This document shows positions 1-14,400 of a DNA stretch of 64,000 nt, piece after piece; within the stretch, counting starts at the first letter, position 1; each line of letters begins with the position of its first letter. The notes beneath the pieces are model-generated. The model searched no databases, was not told where the DNA came from, and saw only the letters and a list, made by a program, of their open reading frames with translations. The stretch covers positions 74,272,186 to 74,336,185 of the forward strand of contig OU342630.1 of the NCBI GenBank assembly GCA_910589415.1, read 5' to 3'. The position numbers were made by a program, and so were the translations under genes. Source of the DNA: Malachius bipustulatus (Eukaryota; Arthropoda; Insecta; Coleoptera; Melyridae).

Positions 1-14
1 AGTATGTATACATA

Positions 15-778
15 TACCGTGTATGTCCCCGGATAGGTGAAACGACTCTTATAAAAAACAAAAAATTTTTGATTTTTATTTTCATTTTTTTGGGGTTCAG
101 CTCTGCTTGGTTAAAGAGTAATTTCTAACAAAATTTTAATTTTGAAAAATCAAGCATATGCCTTGGAAATTAAAAAAAAAACATTTTTTCTGTGGAGTAA
201 AATGCCTTTTATGTGGCCAATACGAAAAAATGTTATTTGAAAAAGTTGTTAAGAATCAACATTTAGGTCCGTATAACAAATTTCAAAATCATAGGCCAAC
301 TTTGATCTTTTACATTTATACTTTTATGTTTATTTCACAAATCAAAGAATTTCATTTGTAACAATAAAGACTGATATTGACAGATATTATTGCTATGGAT
401 ACAATTTGGTTTTTCCATGGCAGTCTTTGTTACAAAATAAAATTCTTTGATTTGTGAAATAAAACATAAAAATAAATGTAAAAAATAAAAGTTGACCCAT
501 ATGATTTTGAAATTTGGTATACGGACCTAAATGTTGATTCTTAACAACTTTTTCAAATAACATTTTTTCGTATTTGCCACATAAATGGCACTTTACTCCA
601 CAGCAAAAATGTTTTTTGTTTTATTTCCAAGGCATATAGCTTGATTTTTCAAAACTAAAATTTTGTTAGAAATTACTTTTTAACTAAGCAGGGCCAAACC
701 CTAAAAAATGAAAATTAAGATCAAAAATTTTTTGTCTTTTATGTAAGAGTTGTTTCACATATCCGGGGACACACGGTA
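15..778. repeat. TA-flanked foldback element (long inverted repeat, ~764 bp)
   Basis: The two ends are inverted copies: the left end reads TACCGTGTATGTCCCCGGAT and the right end is its near-perfect reverse complement. Complementarity runs through most of the element to a centre near 395, giving arms of about 360 bp. No coding capacity is visible. The TCCCCGGAT core of the terminus is shared with the element at 22339-23602, so the two probably belong to related non-autonomous families. TA at the edges is compatible with a Tc1/mariner-type insertion; that classification is inference. Confidence 0.85.
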
Positions 779-940
779 GAGATTATAATAGCAGTCAAAC
801 TATTTACTCGGGTGAAGTTAGCAACGAAAACTTAGTAACGGTGGCTAAACATCCGGCTCCGGTACGATGATAATTTAATCACATAAATCTGCTATTATTG
901 CTTGAACGACAATGAAATGCCATTTCATGAAGTCATGTAT

Positions 941-1219
941 GGTTTGTCCAGTGAGTGTTGTCCGGTGAGATTCCGCACTGATCCTGACTGTAAACGATTT
1001 TATTTTATGAGATTTAATTCGTACAATTATAATAATTGATTTATGTAATAATAATTATAATATTTATTATTATTTAATATAATTATTATAATACAATAAT
1101 TGATTCGATTCGTACATTATAATAATTAGTAATTAGTACGAATTAAAACGTATAAAATCAAATTGTTTATAGTCAGGATCAGTGTGGCATCTCACTGAAC
1201 AACACTCACTGGACAAACC
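941..1219. repeat. MITE-like inverted-repeat element (279 bp)
   Basis: Terminal inverted repeats start with GGTTTGTCCAGTGAGTGTTG and extend about 90 bp, through the GGATCAGTG-like block and TTTAATTCGTAC, with a few mismatches. The middle is short, AT-rich and non-coding. No convincing target duplication could be fixed. It is a non-autonomous DNA element by structure only. Confidence 0.8.
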
Positions 1220-1326
1220 TTAAGAACAATTGCATGTAAAAATAAGAATCCTAGCCACTCATAATGGACAGTTATTGTAATCCAAGATCATTTTTACAAC
1301 TGGAAATCTGAAATTCCAAATTCATG

Positions 1327-1755
1327 GTGGCCGTTCTGGGCTCGGACAAGAAGAATTTTCACGAGGGCATGATAGGGTTGATCTTTCTCTTTCGTTTGGA
1401 AAAATAATAACCCCAGCGACGCACGAAAGGCAGTTTTTATATAGCCCAAAATCGAAAATTACAACACCTGAATATGGGGATTTGTGATTTCAAAAAATCA
1501 CGCGCAGTGGCCGTTCTGGGCCCGGACAAGACGAGTTTTCACGAGAGCATGATGGGGTTGATCTTTATCCTTCGTTTTGAGAAATAAAAACCCCAGCAAT
1601 GCATAAAGGGCAGTTTTTATAGCTCAAAATCGAAAATTCTAACACCTCAATATGCGAATTCGGAATTTCAAAAAAATCACGGTGGTCGTTCTTGGCTCGG
1701 ACAAGACGAGTTTTTACGGGGGAATGATAGGGTTGATCTTTATTCTTCGTTTATA
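1327..1755. repeat. Tandem repeat, ~175-180 bp unit, 2.4 copies
   Basis: The block GTGGCCGTTCTGGGC...GGACAAGA(C/A)GA begins at 1327, 1507 and 1682. Each copy continues through TTTTCACGAG, GGTTGATCTTT, CCCCAGC and AAAATCGAAAATT. The third copy stops after about 75 bp. Spacing is 180 and 175 bp. Copies are GC-richer than the surroundings and have no open frame. It may be a small satellite block or part of an unrecognised element. Confidence 0.8.
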
Positions 1756-2451
1756 CATAGTCCTTACTCATGATGTTTTATATTCAAAGATTCCAAATTA
1801 ATTTAAATATTAAATGCAAAACTGATAGTATTGTCTCATTTCTTACATATTTTGCTAAGTGCATAGGTTTTGTTGTTTTTAAATTTTTGTAAACATGCCG
1901 AGTCCTTTTAGCAAACAAAATCTAGAGAAGTATAATATTGGGAGCAACCTAATGGAATATTTTGAAACTGAGTTGGTTTATTTGTGGGTGGTCCACTTTT
2001 ACCACGGCTTTTACCGTTAACCTCTGTTTAGTAAATTTCTGACTAGGGGCACTCTCTTGGAAAAGTTTCATAGACAATGAACTATGTAGCTCCATAAAAG
2101 CTAAAGGAAATATTAAAATCAATTTACAAACTTGCCCTGCCTTAATAATTAATCCACCAATTTCTGACAAATTTTACTACATTTCCCCCAAAACGCTTTT
2201 AGTTTTCGAAATAGGTGTTTTTTTTTTTGTATTTTTGAGGTTTAGATGAACAAAATTTTCTCTGGAACTAAAATTCACACCATCTATTATAGTGTGCTCA
2301 AATTTAATCTTTTAATTTAAAAACCAAAAGCTAAAATCACAATTTGTTTTTTTTTTTTCAAAAAAGATGGAAATAATTTTTTTTTCCATATGGAGCAAAG
2401 TTTTTGGCGGGCACTCTGCTATATTTGAAATATTTTCTCATTTCATTTCAG
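1756..2451. other. AT-rich non-coding stretch upstream of the first visible IR exon
   Basis: I found no supported feature here. An acceptor (TTTCATTTCAG) ends at 2451 just before the first visible IR exon, so this stretch is intron or 5' flank. I could not place a start exon with a usable donor, so the IR's initiating exon may lie in it unrecognised or outside the window. Confidence 0.5.
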
Positions 2452-5400
2452 TACTTCGATTTCTTGAAATATCGCGTCGAAAATCACCTACCGGCGTATT
2501 CTCTATTTTTCTGCAAGCACAAGATGTATGAACACATATTACTCGAGGTAAGTTATAGATACATACCTAATATTATTTAAAAAAATCAGCTCATGTAATA
2601 AACGTTAGCTTGAGGTCTCTTTTGCGTTATTTTTTCGCGTCCTGGTTTGGAATGATATTTTTAACAGGTTATTCCCGGAGCATGAGATTATTGTTTATGA
2701 CAAAAATCGACCAATTGTAGGAAAAAACGAATTTTGATCATTTTTTGTTTGTTATGATTTATTATATGGACATTGATTTATTAAAATTTTACGAAGGAAA
2801 GTTACAAATTGTGAATCATTCTGTACCTGTAGTAACTGTATCTATCGTTAGAGCTTTTTTCAACGCCTTGCTGTAGTAGCGAAATTTTAAAACTTAGAAT
2901 TTTTGACCAATTTAAGATACGAGAGCGTAACTTAATAAGAAGGAATATTATCTACATCTTTAATTGGGACAGAACACCTTTCAACAGATACTTTATAACG
3001 AATATTTATGAATTTATGAAAGTTTACGTCATAACAAATCCAAGAAATGACACGTAAGTCAGTGATTTAAAACTAAAACCATTAGTACAAAATAATTGTT
3101 TCCGAAGGTTTCGTTTATTTTACAATCAAGCAACGTCACATAAAAACCATTATTTGGAAAAAGTGAACTGGTGGCAACAGGGCATTGGCCTGTTCCATCA
3201 TCCAACGTTTCCTAATAAGAAATCAATCTATAAAGATTTTAATGGCAAAGTCTTCAACATTCCGGTTATACATGTAAGTAAAGGAGTCATTGGTATTAAT
3301 ATAAATGTTTAATTATTGCGCCCTTTTAGAAACCTCCTTGGTATTTCGTTAAGTATGACAATGATAGTTTGGAAGTTTTGGGAGGCAGAGACCATCGCAT
3401 AATGAAAGTGCTTTCTCGAAAACTAAATTTCAGGTTCGTAAGCACTTAGTAGGTACTTATTAGAAAACGATTATCCTAGAAAAAATCTAAATTAGTTACA
3501 GATATTTTTTTAAGTTGAAGAAATAATTATTGATTTTCATTTTAGGTATCAATATTTTGATCCTCCAGAACGTATTCAAGGTACTGCTTCTGCAGAGAAC
3601 GCAACAATAGGGGGTGTGTTGGGGTTAATTTGGAAAAGGGTAGGTAATAATGAAAATACTCAGAGTTGTTGTTGTAGGTATAATCTTTAAGTTTTCAATC
3701 ATTTTTCAGCAAGCAGAATTTTTTATAGGGGATGTGGCAATAACATATGAAAGAATTAATTTCGTTGAGTTTTCTTTTATTACTTTAGCTGACAGTGGGG
3801 CATTCGTTACTCATGCTCCAAGTAAACTTAACGAAGCTTTAGCACTACTTCGCCCGTTTAACTGGCAGGTAGGTATAATAGTAATAATTATAATATAGTA
3901 CTTAATTAATATTATAGGTAGGTACTTATTTCTCAATTCTAAAAAATGCGGTATAAAAAAATCAAATGAACATTTCTCTTAACTTTTTTGTAAGAAAAAA
4001 CTGTAGTAAACCATTAGCTTTCAAAATCATAACAGTAATTTTTTTAGTTATCCAGTGAGAGAGATGTTTTTTTTAAGTTTTTCATTTTTTGGAAACGAAG
4101 AGAACATTGGTTTAAAGTAAGGTATACTAGATGGAAACAATATTTGAACTCTCGTAACTCTTCTTGCAATGTTTACTTAAGAGATTAAGGGACAACCAAC
4201 ATTGAAAAGTAAATAAAGACAGGTGTCCGACCAGGACCGTATCTAGGTATAATTTAAAATTTAGAAACTGTAAGAAAAAACTTAACTTGATTTATATTTT
4301 ATGTACCTAATAGGCGCTTGCCTTAAAGCAGGGTATTAATTTCCACTCATAAATCCTTGTCAATGTAATATGTAGGTACTTAATTGATAATTTCATAAAA
4401 ATTGACCCATGCATGAAAAACACATTTTTTCCTGAAGATAAAATGAATATTGTTGGAATACTACCCTGCAGAAAAAGGTCTTATAGCATATTGCTTGCAA
4501 TAATGTCTTTACGATGTTACGCTTTAATACTCTTTGTGTCGCTAGGTACATAGCCTCCGGGCCTTCAAATATTCCTTCCACCTAGTATACCTCCTTTACT
4601 GACACTGACGTTATACTACGTCGGTATCGGTAATATAGGTACTATATATGTCAGCATCGGTAATATGCCACGTCAGTATCGGTAATATACTACGTCAGTA
4701 TCGGTAATACATAGGTACCCTAATTTAATCACCGATCCGAAAGAAAAACGTCTCAACTGACACTTAATTGTTATAAAAATGACAATGAATCAATCTAAAA
4801 TTTGGTTTTCAGATCATTCTGACATAAGTGTAATACTTTTATTGAAATGCAATTGCGTTAGTAAACTTTTTCTTCGACAAAATGGAACAAGTCCTCTATT
4901 CCGATTTACCACTAGGGCATCAAATTTCACATTCAGTTCAGAGAAAGACCAGTATCGACAATAAATTTGTTCAACAATTGTTGACGAATGGGAAACTGGA
5001 TTTTGAAACAGCAGTTTATTTTATCATGGTATTTTGGATAATATTCTGTATGGATTTTGGTATCATGACTGATGACGACACTCCAAGAAATTGCGATAAC
5101 TTGTCAGAATTAAGAATTAAAGGAAATTACTTTTCATCATCAAAGAAAAACGCTGCGTACAAACAAAATGAGCCTGGGGATGGAGTACCAACAACTAACT
5201 CTTCAGAAAGACGTTGTGTAAAAAATGTACATCATTTCAACTTGATTCACAATATGACTTACCCTTGTGTATTGACCAATGAGACTATTCTAAAATACTT
5301 CGATTACTATAGATTCGGTTGTGCTTCCCACGATTATCAGATGCGTGCACATTCAATCGGCTTATCATTGTTTTCCCTTCCGATCGGTGTAATATCAGAC

Positions 5401-8400
5401 TATTATGGACGTAAGCCAGGGATTATCATCTCTAACATTTTTATATTCACAGGATTACTTGTGGCTCTGATACCACATACGTATGGATCAATAATTGGGA
5501 ACACTGTTGGCGCAATGAAAATTGGGTCGAAAATTATAATAATACTCTTTCTAGAGAGATCCAGCGTCGAGACTAGAAGATACTTGGGCTTCCTACCGTG
5601 GACCGCAGAACCACTAAGTTATTTTGTTCATTACGGGTTTTTCGGTCAGACGTACTTTCCATTGAAAGCTTTTTCAGGCTTAGTTTTTCAACTTAGTATT
5701 GTCTATCTTATCTGGTATATACCCGAGTCTCCAAGATGGCTGTATTTTAAAGGGGAAAAGAAAAAAGCTTGGGTGATGGTATTTGGATCCGAATTTGAAC
5801 TCGGTGCTGCTGAAGATGAATCACCTAAAATCTCTCTGAAAGAGCATTTTAGCATATACATTCAGTACATTTATCGTATAAGAATGTTAAGAGCAATTGC
5901 CGTGATAATGGTGTTAGCTGCATCCATCCAAACGGAAGAAAAGACTTTGCTATATTTTAAATATGCTTCTCTTCCACAACTTTATCTTTACTGCGTTGTA
6001 ATAGTGAACTTAGTTGCTATGTTGGTTATTCATATACAAACGATTTTCCTGAACCGGAAAAAAGTATTCATATTATTATGCATATTCCTTTGCGTGGTGA
6101 GCTCCGTGAACCTTCTTTACTACTCCAATGTGCCTTTCATAATCGCGATATACTCCAGTCTGCAAGTTGGGGTAGGAGAAGCTACTATCCAACTTGTCAT
6201 TTACACAGTCATGGAGACGTTCCCCATAATGCACAGGGCCACCACAGTTGGAATCTGTTCCACTGTTTACGGAATAAGTCAGTTAATTTCGGTTTACTTC
6301 TATGCACATCTTGAGGGTATCACTGACGAGTATAAAGTTATATTCAGCCCATTCGCGTTCATCTGCACCGTGACAGCTACCATGATGTCGATCTTCTTCG
6401 TCGATGCTAGTCGCCAGGATATGCCAGACCTGCAAAAGGAAGCGATAACTGCCAGATACCATACCATTTGGTGAAAATACTTTTTTCGATTCAAATATTT
6501 TAAATTATTGTAATATTATGTTACAAAAAAAAATAAATCGTTAGTTTTAATTGGTTATTACAGATTTGATATATTTCAATAAAAGGATTATGAGAAGGTC
6601 GTGTAAAGGATATGAAGAAGCTTAAGAGGCTTTATAGCTAAGATATCTGTTACTGCATAGTAACCACTTTTGTTGTAGTAATGTTTAAATTTAAATTTAA
6701 GTAAAACGCTTAAATCTTTTTTCACTTGTCAAAATTATTTTCAACTTAAACCATACACAAAACTAAAAATATTTTATAAAAAACTATAATGTCAAACCAT
6801 AAGGATAAGTAAGGACTTAAGTATACTTTCGTAAACCTTTGTAGCATTTTGATGCGCTCCATTTTTTTATTGGTTCTAGGTATGGCCAGCGATTGGTTTA
6901 ACATTTATAGTGGTAGGTCCAGTTCTCTACGCAGTTATAGCATTACCCAACATATGGCAACCTAGGTTTAGGGTCAGATCACATATTCGCTTATTTTTTG
7001 ATTGTACATGGTTCACAGTCACAATTCTTCTTAAACAGAGTAAGTTAATCTTCTTCTTAATAATTTTATTTGTTGAGTTTCGTATTCTGATATGATTGCA
7101 ATGGGATAAAAGTACCAACGGTTGAAGCTAAAGTTAATATTTGGCCAATAAAGAATAAAAATTTTAAGTTGAAAAACAATAAAAATATAAATTAAAAAAT
7201 AATAAAATAAAAATATGAGAACGGAAAAAAATTAGAAAAAAAAAAGAAAGGAGAGGAGGAAAAAACCGTGATGAAAAGGGTAGGATGAGGTTTGTTGTGT
7301 GATGTTTGCTCCCGTATAGGTACAATAATATGTTAAGTGACATCCTCGGCGTCATTGTCAGATTTTGCATTCTAAAAGTAAGTCTTAGGCCTGTTAAAAC
7401 TCCGAGGTCATTCTCCACGACCACCACGCACCACCATCAAAGTATCCAAATACGAAATTTAACAAATTATAATAAGAGCAGAGTTATATTTTCGGTAAAG
7501 AATTCGAGTAATAATTTAATTATGTTTTAGCTGGTCGTGAACCTAGTTCAAGCCATAAGGCAAGATTTTTTATTGTTCTTCTTTCCATATCCGCTACGTA
7601 TGTTATTAGCGATATGTATTCGGCTAATTTGACTTCACTACTTGCCAGACCAGGCAGAGGTATCTAAAATCCATTTTTTCAAAATTAAAGTTTCATGGTC
7701 GGTACATAACATAACACAATATTGATAATTGTATGATTTGTTTCCCAGAAAAAGCAATTAATAATTTATATCAATTGGAACAAGCGATGCTGAGTCGTGG
7801 CTACAACTTGTTTGTGGAACGTCATAGTTCGTCCTATAGTTTATTAGAGGTAAATTTTTTGTGATGTTGTTAAAAAAAAAAACACTAATAATTTTGCTAT
7901 ATATAATAGAATGGAACAGGAATTTATAACAGACTATGGGAATTGATGACGAAGAAGCAAGCAAAATATTTGGTAGATTCCGTGGAGAATGGCGTTATCA
8001 CAGTAAGGGATTCAACTACTAATGCTGTTATAGCAGGTCGAGAAACACTATTTTTCGACATACAACGATTTGGTAAATGATAATCGAAAGTTTGATTAAA
8101 ATAATCCTAATTATCTCAACTTTTTAAGGACCAAGTTATTTTCATCTAAGTGAGAAATTAAACACAGCGTATTCTGCCATCGCTTTTCAGCTCGGTTGCC
8201 CATATATCGAAGAAATCAACAATATGTAGGTAGGATGAGCTGAAGTAAAAATCGTTTGATAATGTAGGTTCTTTCAGTTTAATGGCAATTTTTGAAGCTG
8301 GGATCATAACAAAAATGACAGAAATGGAATACGAGAAATTAGGAAAACAGAAAGCAACAGCGGCTGAAAATGTTGAAGGTGTTGATACTAAAATTCAAAA

Positions 8401-11400
8401 AGATAACAGAAGAAATGTTAAAGGAAACGGCGATAATGATAAATTACAACCGATTAGTTTAAAGATGCTTCAGGGGGCTTTCTACCTATTGTGTATTGGA
8501 AATGGATTTTCAGGTAAATTCTTCAACACTACAATAAATAATAATAAATTATTATTCATTCTTAGGGTGGCTGACCATACGTCTCTGTATATAGAACCTT
8601 GCCTAATAATAATAACAATTATTATCAAGACGTCAAAATACTTTGACAACAAAAGGTAACAATTATTAATTTCGTTAACATGTTTTGTATTATTAGGCAA
8701 TGTCCTATGTACAGAGGTATGGTCAGCCACCCGGTATAATGTCTGCTATTAGCTAATGTACCATAATAAGTTTGCAGATTTGACAAAAATCTTGACACTG
8801 TTTCTGGGAAAATAATCGAATATAAACTAAATAAAATACTACAGGTGTCCCAGACATAATTGACCAGACCTCATCTCATAGATAGGTTGAAAAATAATCG
8901 AGCCAAATAAAGGGGATATTATTATAATTATTTTTAAAGCTCCATAACATAACGGCATGAAAGCAACCCCCACTTCTACAAACCCTAAGTTACAGCCCCC
9001 ACCCACAAGCATTAGATTCTCTATCAGTTTTTTTTCGTAAGTATTCAAAATTGGTTCAGAAATAACCAAGAACAGGTTTTCCAAAGCATAACGATGATTA
9101 TTGTGCTGATTAAAGCAGCCATCCTGAGAAAAATTTGCTTCGTTGGTCCATAACACACGAGAAGTGAAGGCGTGCTCTGATTCTACTGGTCGCTACAACC
9201 AACAGCACTAGTTGCCTCGCGGTTCAAAATCGTTGGGTAAAAGAGCCTGTACCTTGGTGTAGTGGTAAGGGTGACAGCCCTCACCAGCGATAAACTTTTG
9301 AGTAGAGGCACAGAATAAACTAATAACGTGATACCCTTACTTCCGCCTCTATACTCCGTAAACTTCGTGTTGAATCCTCTTGCAAAATTTACAACACTTC
9401 TTTCTCTATCTGAGGCATCAACGCAGAATGTGGGCGACCGCGGTCTACACCTCCATTTTGAATAAAATGACCAGGCTTTTGCAAACTTCCTTCCAATTTC
9501 CTGATGAAGTTACCATTTTGGATGTCTGCGAATTGGAAATATTTGTGCGTAGACCCTTGCGGCCTCATGTGCATTCCCATGGCATTCACCCAAGATCAAC
9601 ACCATATTCGCTGTCGAGGCAGCATGGCTGGTGGTTCGGTCTCCGATGAGACCGGGAAGTATATTGATAGGAAGTGCAAATTTTGTAGCAAATTTACGTC
9701 AGGAAGTGATTTGAAGTGTTGCAATCCTCAATGTGATTCTGCGGTACATGTGAAGTGCTGGGATGCTGTATCACGGGTCATCAAGGTGGATAAAAATTTA
9801 TTCAAATGTCGTGGTTGTCAGGAAGATAGCAAGTCGTGTACGAGTGGTGATGGTGTCACAGTAACGATGGAAATATTATTGAAAGAAGTTGAATGCTTGA
9901 AGCGAGAAAAAGAGATTCTAATGAAGTATGTAAATGAGCTGGAATTTTCAAATGGTTTGTTAAAAAATAATAAGTTCATTAATGCGATTCCTCGCAAACA
10001 GGATGGCGACTTATCACCTGTAGATAACACTCCGATTAGAACTTATTCGTCAGTAGTTAATGTAAATAAAGAAACAGCTGTTCTGTTGGTTAAAAAAACA
10101 AATCAAAACATCACAAATGTAGAATTAGCCGATAATATCAAGTCCAAATTCAACCCTTCAGCTCTCGGCGGAACTGTTACAGGAACTAAGCTCATCAAAG
10201 ACGGCATACTTATAAACTGTAAGGATGCTAATTCTAGAGATGGCCTCAAACAGGCTCTTGACCACAAGTTTGGTAGTGCTTACGCAATATCTGTGCCAAA
10301 GAAGTTCAATCCTCGTATAATCATTTATAACGTGGAACCTGGCACCTTGGATGATCAGGATTTTGTTGAAAACCTTATTACATCTAATCATCTTAATGTA
10401 AGGGTTGAAGATATTAAATTTATTACCAAAATTAGGTTTAAAAACTGTTATAATGTTGTACTAGAGACAGAGCCCAGTGTTTTCAAGGAGATTATGGCAA
10501 AGGGCTACTTATATGTGGGATGGGCAAGATGTGGTGTTGGGGAACATTTCAACGTAGTAAGATGTTTCAAATGTTGTAAAATTGGTCACCTCAAGAAGGA
10601 TTGCCGGAGTGGAGTTACAGTGTGTCCAAACTGTGCTGGGGGTCATGAGAGGAAAGACTGCAGTCAGGATAAATTATGTTGTGTAAATTGTACTGCTCTA
10701 AACAAAAGAACCACTAGGCAGAACGTCAACACCGATCATGCTGCAAGTAGTGTCAAGTGCTGGTATTATTTGGAGAAAATCCAAGCCCACAAAAATAAAA
10801 TTCAATATAACTAAAATTCTGAAACTTGGGCATTACAATACGTGTTCTCTGTTCCCTAAACTTGACTTATTCACATCCTCGATATATGTAAATCAATTCG
10901 ATGTCGTGGGTATAACTGAGACCTGGCTTGATGATGGGGTAAGTGATGATTCATTATTTGTGGAGGGCTTTCGCATTGCTCGGAGGGATCGCGGAGGTCG
11001 AGGTGGTGGTGTAGCGGTATACATACGTGAAAGCTTTGAGTACTCTGTCGTGTTGGAGGATTTCGTTTGTATTCCGGGGGTGGAACAATTGTGGATCTCG
11101 ATGGAGGTTGGTGGGGTTGTACTATTGGTTGGAGTTATTTACCGTACTGCTGCATGTAATTTAATTAATTTTATCGAATACCTGGATAACTTACTTTCGT
11201 TTATTGTTCCACAATATGATAACATCGTCATTATGGGTGATATCAATCAAGATCAGTTTACTGATCGGTCCATTATGCAATGCGTGGCCTCTTATGATTT
11301 TACGCAGCTAATTGATGAACCTACTCGTATACGGGGAAACTCTCAGACACTCCTGGATGTGATTTTTACGAACAAAAGTGATTTGGTCCTTGAGGCAGGT

Positions 11401-14400
11401 GTATTGGTTCATCAGATCTCTGATCATCGGGCGATTTTTTGTACTCTTAATCTAAAGCATTCTCGTCCTAAACCTAAACTTATTACCTACAGAGATTTTC
11501 GTGCATTCGACGTTGACAAATTTAATAAAGACTTGTCAGAGATCCAGTGGGATCGTTTACTATATTTCGAAAATATTGATCACAAAGTTAAGTATTTGAC
11601 AGATCAACTTTTGAGGTTATTCGACGTACATGCTCCATTGATCACGTCTAGGGTGACCAAGCCTTTCGCGCCGTGGTTGACTTACAATATTCGTTGCATC
11701 ATGAGGTCCCGAGACAGTGCCTTATCTAGATACAAGCGAACTAAAAATATTCTAGATTACAAATATTTTCAACAATTAAGGAATACAGTTGTTAGTGCAA
11801 TAAGGCGAGAAAAGGTTGCTTATCTCTCGAGTCGTTCTAAGGGTGATGATAGCAGACAACTTTGGAATGCATTGAAGTCATTAAATATAAAGGGTAAGCG
11901 ATCAGTGGAGCTTCCTGCTAATCTGAAAAGGCCTTGTGAATTGAATGAGTATTTCTTATCGGTATTCACACCGAAAAATAACTGTCCTGATACAACAGCC
12001 TATTACTTAACAAATAGATATAACACAGACCAGAGTTTCTCGATTCGCTTATCGACAATTGAAGAAATAAAAGACATAGTGACAGGTCTTAGATCAAATG
12101 CAATCGGATCTGATGATATCTCCTCCAGAATGTTAAAGCTATCCTTACATGTGATCGCTCCTTATCTGACTCATATCATCAACTGCTGCTTGGAATCCGG
12201 ATATTTCCCGCAACAGTGGAAATATTCCCTGATTAAACCCCTGCCCAAAGTCTCTAATCCTGAGAGTTTTTCCGACCTGCGCCCAGTTAGTATTCTTCCT
12301 TCGTTGTCTAAAGTACTTGAAAAGGTAGTGTCTAAACAAATTTATCAATTCGTGGTCGACTCCGAATTAATTCCAACTAGTCAGTCGGGATTCCGTAAGG
12401 GCTACAGCACAACAACCTCGATGTTGAACCTGACAGATCACATCATTAGGTCGCTGGACCTCGGGCTTGCCACATCAGTGGTTCAGTTGGACTATTCAAA
12501 GGCCTTTGATACCCTTGACCATAGACTTTTATGTGCAAAACTACGGTACTTTGGCTTCGATGACATCTCATGTGGTTTTTTTAGTCATTATCTGGAAGAT
12601 CGCTTCCAGAAGGTTATTTTCGATGATACTTCTTCCTCTGATTTTGCTCCGGTTACATCTGGAGTTCCCCAAGGCTCTGTCTTGGGACCGGTCCTTTACC
12701 TGATCTATGTAGCAGATTGTCCAAGAACAATACAACATGTTAGTATCCAGTCATTTGCGGATGACACCCAGCTCTATTTCTCGTATGGCCCCCAGATGGT
12801 GGAGTTTGCTTCAAATCGCATGAATAGTGATATTGCATCTTTGGTAGCCTTTTCTGATGCCCACGGGCTCAGGCTAAATCCCGAAAAATGTAGCGTTATG
12901 ACATTTGGTTCGAGCCCGGATGTGGAGGACTTACAGCTGATTGTTGGGAACCAGCCATTGAGGAGTGTAAGGTGTCAAAAAAATCTCGGTATAATTTTTG
13001 ATTGTAGACTGCGGTTCAATGAGCAGGTCTCCATTCTGCTTAAGAAGTCTTACTTAGTTTTGAGGCAGTTGTACAGAAACAGACACTTGCTTGGCTTTCG
13101 GTTGAGAAAGGTATTATGCGAGAGTCTGGTGCTTTCTATTCTAAATTATGGTCTGGTTCTTTATTTTCCATGTCTGTACCAATCAACTAAATATCGCCTT
13201 CAAAAAGTGCAAAATGCGTGTTGCAGATTTGTATTTGGTCTCCGAAAATATGACAGAGTATCAGCTAAAATAAATGAGCTGGAATGGTTGAGAATGGAAA
13301 ACCTTTTCAAATATCATATGAGCTCGTTAGTGTACAAAATCTTATATACATCGACACCTCCATACCTCAAAGAGAAATTGTTGCTAAGAGGTGACATGCA
13401 TCATCGCCTTATTAGATATACAGATACATTAATGCTACCCAAATTCCGTCTTGCTGGGTCTCAGAGATGTTTCACGTACAATGCGGTTAAAATATTTAAT
13501 GCTATACCTAGCTTTATGAGAACACGTACCCTAAATTTTTTGAAAAAACATTATAAAATTTATTTACTGGAAATTCAGCAGCGGTTGTGAAGTTATTGTT
13601 TTATTGGTTTAAGTAAATATGTTGTTAATTTCATTGGCGGGAGGTTAAGTAGAGTAGCCCAGGCTAGACTTCGCCTCCCAGTTTAATTTTGTATTGTAAA
13701 ATGTAGGTACAGTACACAAACAAATAAAGGCTCTTTATTATTATTATTATTATATCTGTGTAATCACGATTTGTGTACATTTTGTTCGTCAATGTTAGGA
13801 AAATGACATAAAACTTGACGATTTTTCATCGACAGTTTTGATCATTGTTGAAGCACATTTTAAGAGTACCATTTTGACCCGTTTACAAATTCTCGCGAAC
13901 CACTTGTTCACGGTTCGAAAACATCTTTCCAAATAAATTTTCACAGCATCTTGATAAAAAATCAGATATTTGAAACAAAATTTAAGAGAAAATGTAAACG
14001 TTTGAGCAATTTTCTAATCATATAACCATTAAAGATGCTTAATTATTTGTATAGGTACATGATTATTTTTACTCAGTACTCAAAAATTAAGAAGTCGAGT
14101 CTTCAACTTTGCCTCTTCATTTCGCAGTCAATTGATGACTTGGATTTTTTTCATTATTTTTTATGGTCTTCCAGAATCCATGCTTCCCCACAACGTACTG
14201 CAGAGTTTTACCGCCATTTTCAGGACAATCCTGCATGGGATATAATTTGAGAGGAGCGAACGTAATGATTAGTTTCTCGAAAAAAAATATTTGCTAGGTC
14301 ATCTACCTGAGTCATAGTCATTTTTGAGTTTTGTTTACCGTTTTTCTTTGTTATTAGTTTAGAAGTAGGTATAACACAGATAAAATTCCGCAAATAACTA

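Larger units (their letters stand above)
9600..13755 (+). mobile_element. Full-length-looking non-LTR retrotransposon (Jockey/CR1-like group) with two intact ORFs
   Basis: Two overlapping ORFs are followed by a 165-bp 3' UTR that ends in AATAAAGGCTC and a (TTA)n tail at about 13736-13754. The 5' edge is approximate: it lies between the antisense transposase remains and the ORF1 start at 9624. I could not identify a target-site duplication. No RNase H follows the reverse transcriptase, and the tail is a TTA microsatellite rather than poly(A). These traits and the RT motifs place it in the broad Jockey/CR1 assemblage; the clade is unresolved. It lies in the last intron of the IR gene, in the sense orientation. 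Confidence 0.85.

Noticed and set aside
158..361. 67-codon frame at the left edge
   Set aside because: It lies within one arm of the foldback at 15-778, with a matching inverted copy, and is low-complexity.
9241..9300. tRNA-like A-box (GGTGTAGTGGTAAGG) suggesting a SINE or tRNA
   Set aside because: No matching B-box or cloverleaf follows, and the stretch lies within the antisense transposase remains.
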